Below are positions 5,386-7,341 of a DNA stretch of 7,341 nt, piece after piece. This DNA is from Chitinivibrionales bacterium (GTDB lineage: Bacteria > Fibrobacterota > Chitinivibrionia > Chitinivibrionales > WJMI01), in NCBI GenBank assembly GCA_014729595.1, contig WJJU01000919.1, positions 1 through 7,341 of the forward strand, read 5' to 3'. The position numbers and the translations under genes are program-made. A model generated the notes under the pieces. That model made no database searches. It saw only the letters and a program-made list of their open reading frames with translations, and was not told the DNA's origin. Each line of letters begins with the position of its first letter. Positions within the stretch are counted from its first letter, which is position 1.

Positions 5386-6741
5386 CTACCGGTGGCCGAG
5401 GTTCCGCAAGCCGGCGGCATTTAGAGAAAAAAGCAGCGTATCACCCATGGCGGCATACAAGTGGGTAAGCTTGCTCCAAGATTGTATTCGCACTTCGTTG
5501 CTGTTTTGAAGCGCCCGGGTAACGTGCTCTTCCGCCTCGAGTAATTCTGTTAGCGTACCAATATCCGTTTTGTACCGTGCACGAGCGATCTTTTGTGCCT
5601 CGCGCGCCTCCTTATATATCTTTTCGGCGGTTGGCGCCCTTTCCATCGCATCTAAAAGCTCTATGAATGCCGTAGTGATTTCCGTACGAAGCTCACTTTT
5701 TTCGGACAGCAAACGGTATTCGTACTCTTTCTTTTCTTGTATGCGTTGTTTGCATACATAATAGCGGCTCCCCCCGCTAAAGACGGGCAATGACATGCGC
5801 AAAGCTCCATACCAATATGTGCGCTCGTTGTCCGTCAACCCCGTAGTATTATGATAATCAATATCTTGCAGTACGTACGATACGCTCACACCCACTTCCG
5901 GAAGCGCTTCTCCCCACGCCATCCGGATACCATGCCCCGCGGCATCGATCCGTTTCTCGGCAATGAGAATTCTTGGCTTGTTTTCATAAGCGGCTTCGAT
6001 ACAGCTTTCGAGTGAAACCGGTACCGCCGGTATTGAGTCGGTTAGATCGTTTCTGAAAACGTACGTTTTTTGTGGTTCGAGTTGAAGCAATTCAGAGAGC
6101 ACCGCGCGCCGTATTTTCACCCTATTGCGTGCTTGGTCCAATTGCCCTGCGGCCCGTGCAAGCTCAACATCCACCCGAAGCAGATCGATTGCGGGTTTGA
6201 GTTCCTGCTCACAGTATGCTTGGACGACCTCTCGCTGTGTGCCGAGGCGCTCGACGGTGCCCATAAAGACTATCGTGTCGGCGCAGGCCCGGCAATAACC
6301 CAGATATGCATCGCAAATGAGAATGGCCAGCGCGATTTCGGTACTTTTCAACTGTAGCGTTGCTATCTGATGTTCTACGCGTGTCTGCTTTACCAATCCT
6401 AAAACCTGAAAACCGGTGAACAGCGTCTGATCCATGCCCACCGATTTTGTAATCCTTCCTTGTCGTGAGACGGTAACATCGTACGGTTCCCTTTTTTCGT
6501 TCCGGACGTCCTCGTACTCCCCCCGAAACGCCACGTCGGGAAAGAACCCCGCCCGTGCTTCTTTGATACGGGCGGCGGCTTGTTTTACACGGCATTCGAG
6601 TGCACGAACGTAGGGATGGGACCGCAAGCCGGCTTGGATACAATCATTGAGAGAAAGGGTGTCATTACACGTCCCTTCTACGAGCGTCGTAAGCCATAGA
6701 AACAATGCGGTACGGAGCGACACATGAAATCTTTTACACAT
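5386..6741 (-). CDS. TolC-family outer membrane channel of a type I secretion system
   Basis: A 451-residue outer-membrane efflux protein, close to the usual 420-490. It has an N-terminal signal sequence (hydrophobic stretch about 11-22) and the two internal OEP repeats typical of TolC: the first begins LSLNDCIQAGLRSHP (29-43) with ARAGFFPDVAFRGEY (62-76), the second begins SLESCIEAAYENKP (243-256) with AWGEALPEVGVSVSY (275-289). The strands VGMDQTLFTG (101-110) and ALRMSLPVFSGG (313-324) match the membrane-barrel ends of each repeat. Long alpha-helical tunnel segments, e.g. 330-430, complete the fold. It should trimerise and take substrates from the HlyD-type adaptor encoded 28 nt upstream, and an intrinsic terminator follows. 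The start is not certain: neither the ATG at 6741 nor the in-frame GTG at codon 7 has a good ribosome site, so translation may be coupled to the upstream gene. EGTC near residue 25 does not fit a lipobox. Confidence 0.92.
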   Translation of the reverse strand: MCKRFHVSLRTALFLWLTTLVEGTCNDTLSLNDCIQAGLRSHPYVRALECRVKQAAARIKEARAGFFPDVAFRGEYEDVRNEKREPYDVTVSRQGRITKSVGMDQTLFTGFQVLGLVKQTRVEHQIATLQLKSTEIALAILICDAYLGYCRACADTIVFMGTVERLGTQREVVQAYCEQELKPAIDLLRVDVELARAAGQLDQARNRVKIRRAVLSELLQLEPQKTYVFRNDLTDSIPAVPVSLESCIEAAYENKPRILIAEKRIDAAGHGIRMAWGEALPEVGVSVSYVLQDIDYHNTTGLTDNERTYWYGALRMSLPVFSGGSRYYVCKQRIQEKKEYEYRLLSEKSELRTEITTAFIELLDAMERAPTAEKIYKEAREAQKIARARYKTDIGTLTELLEAEEHVTRALQNSNEVRIQSWSKLTHLYAAMGDTLLFSLNAAGLRNLGHR

Positions 6742-6769
6742 ACGATAATCGAAAAACCCGAAAAATCCG

Positions 6770-7341
6770 TTACTTCAAGGCATGATTGAAATTGCGACTC
6801 AACGGCTCGACGATAAAATCGATTATGGTTCGCGGTTCCTTGACAAGAAACGCCTCCACCGGCATCCCCGGCGATAGATACAAACCTTTTTCTTTTATAT
6901 CGATGTCGTCGGGCTCAATATGAACCAAATAGCATGGGAAATCGCCGGCCGCTGAACTTCGCACAACCCTATCGGCGGATATATAAGTCACTTCCCCGTT
7001 GACTTTCGGCGTAACATGCCGTTCGAATGCCGACAGTTGTATATCGCACTCCTGCCCAAGGTGAACATGGGTAATCTCGTTTACCGGAATAGGCGCCTCG
7101 ATAATGAGTGTAGTCAAAGCGGGCACTATCTCCAAAAGGGGTTCTCCCGGCTTAATCACTCCTCCTTCAGAGTGTACGCGAAGGTTGACAATTTCGCCGT
7201 CGACCGGCGCGGTTATTTCGAGCCGATCCCGCGCATCAACAAGCGGAAGAAGCAGGTCTTTTAATTCCAGAACGCTTTGCGTCGCCGACGCCAATTCATT
7301 GATCGCTTTTTGCGAATATTCGTTGCGCAGTTCTATAATCC
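6770..7341 (-). CDS. HlyD/PrtE-family type I secretion periplasmic adaptor, C-terminal part (5' end outside window)
   Basis: The frame is open to the right edge, leaving the last 189 residues; a TTG at 7294 is internal and not a credible start. Visible parts are the end of the coiled-coil hairpin (7339 to about 7225), then the second half of the lipoyl/barrel-sandwich domain with ITAPVDGEIVNLRVH and GGVIKPGEPLLEIVP (about 7218-7122). The beta-barrel follows, with HLGQECDIQLSAFE and VTYISADRV, and the C-terminal signature LSPGMPVEAFLV plus EPRTI. These are characteristic of type I secretion adaptors such as PrtE/HlyD rather than RND efflux adaptors. The protein is anchored in the inner membrane and links the ABC exporter to the TolC channel encoded next. 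The ABC transporter gene is expected beyond the right edge. The substrate is not in the window, unless the LamG protein or another neighbour uses this route. Confidence 0.92.
   Translation of the reverse strand, partial: IIELRNEYSQKAINELASATQSVLELKDLLLPLVDARDRLEITAPVDGEIVNLRVHSEGGVIKPGEPLLEIVPALTTLIIEAPIPVNEITHVHLGQECDIQLSAFERHVTPKVNGEVTYISADRVVRSSAAGDFPCYLVHIEPDDIDIKEKGLYLSPGMPVEAFLVKEPRTIIDFIVEPLSRNFNHALK

Noticed and set aside
6667..6741. Lipoprotein signal in the TolC protein
   Set aside because: The sequence before the cysteine is EGT, which does not fit the lipobox pattern.

Overview
This 7.3-kb bacterial window encodes envelope and secretion functions. It carries, in order, the 3' end of a large secreted or surface protein with adhesion-type and LamG domains, a small stand-alone Lrp/AsnC-type ligand-binding (RAM) protein, a secreted right-handed beta-helix protein that looks like a GH120-type beta-xylosidase, a hemerythrin-like diiron protein, a long non-coding stretch, and the end of a type I secretion operon (TolC-type outer-membrane channel and HlyD/PrtE-type adaptor). 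A TolC channel and signal peptides point to a Gram-negative, diderm bacterium. The mix of LamG/CARDB-like modules and beta-helix carbohydrate enzymes at roughly 50% GC fits the PVC superphylum (Planctomycetes, Lentisphaerae, Kiritimatiellae) or similar polysaccharide degraders. That placement is inference: there is no rRNA or marker gene here.

Layout. The LamG protein (2-1339, +, 5' end outside) converges on the RAM protein (1358-1633, -). A 411-nt divergent intergenic region (1634-2044) holds several dyads and separates the RAM gene from the GH120-like gene (2045-3862, +). That gene converges on the hemerythrin gene (3905-4534, -), which has a good sigma70-type promoter. From about 4611 to 5317 there is no convincing protein gene. 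This stretch instead holds a 16-nt arm inverted repeat spanning 182 nt, a series of further hairpins and a 9-nt tandem repeat. I propose it as a candidate structured RNA on the + strand. A strong intrinsic terminator (5318-5352, -) closes the tolC-hlyD operon, which enters from the right edge.

How it may work together. The beta-helix enzyme keeps both residues that correspond to the GH120 catalytic pair (D416 and E442), so it is probably an active exported glycosidase acting on xylan-like or related oligosaccharides. The neighbouring LamG protein is plausibly a carbohydrate-binding or surface partner. The RAM protein could sense an amino acid or other small ligand, but it has no DNA-binding domain. 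The secretion genes and the hemerythrin gene show no direct link to the sugar genes beyond proximity. The most unusual part is the structured non-coding region at about 4787-5260.
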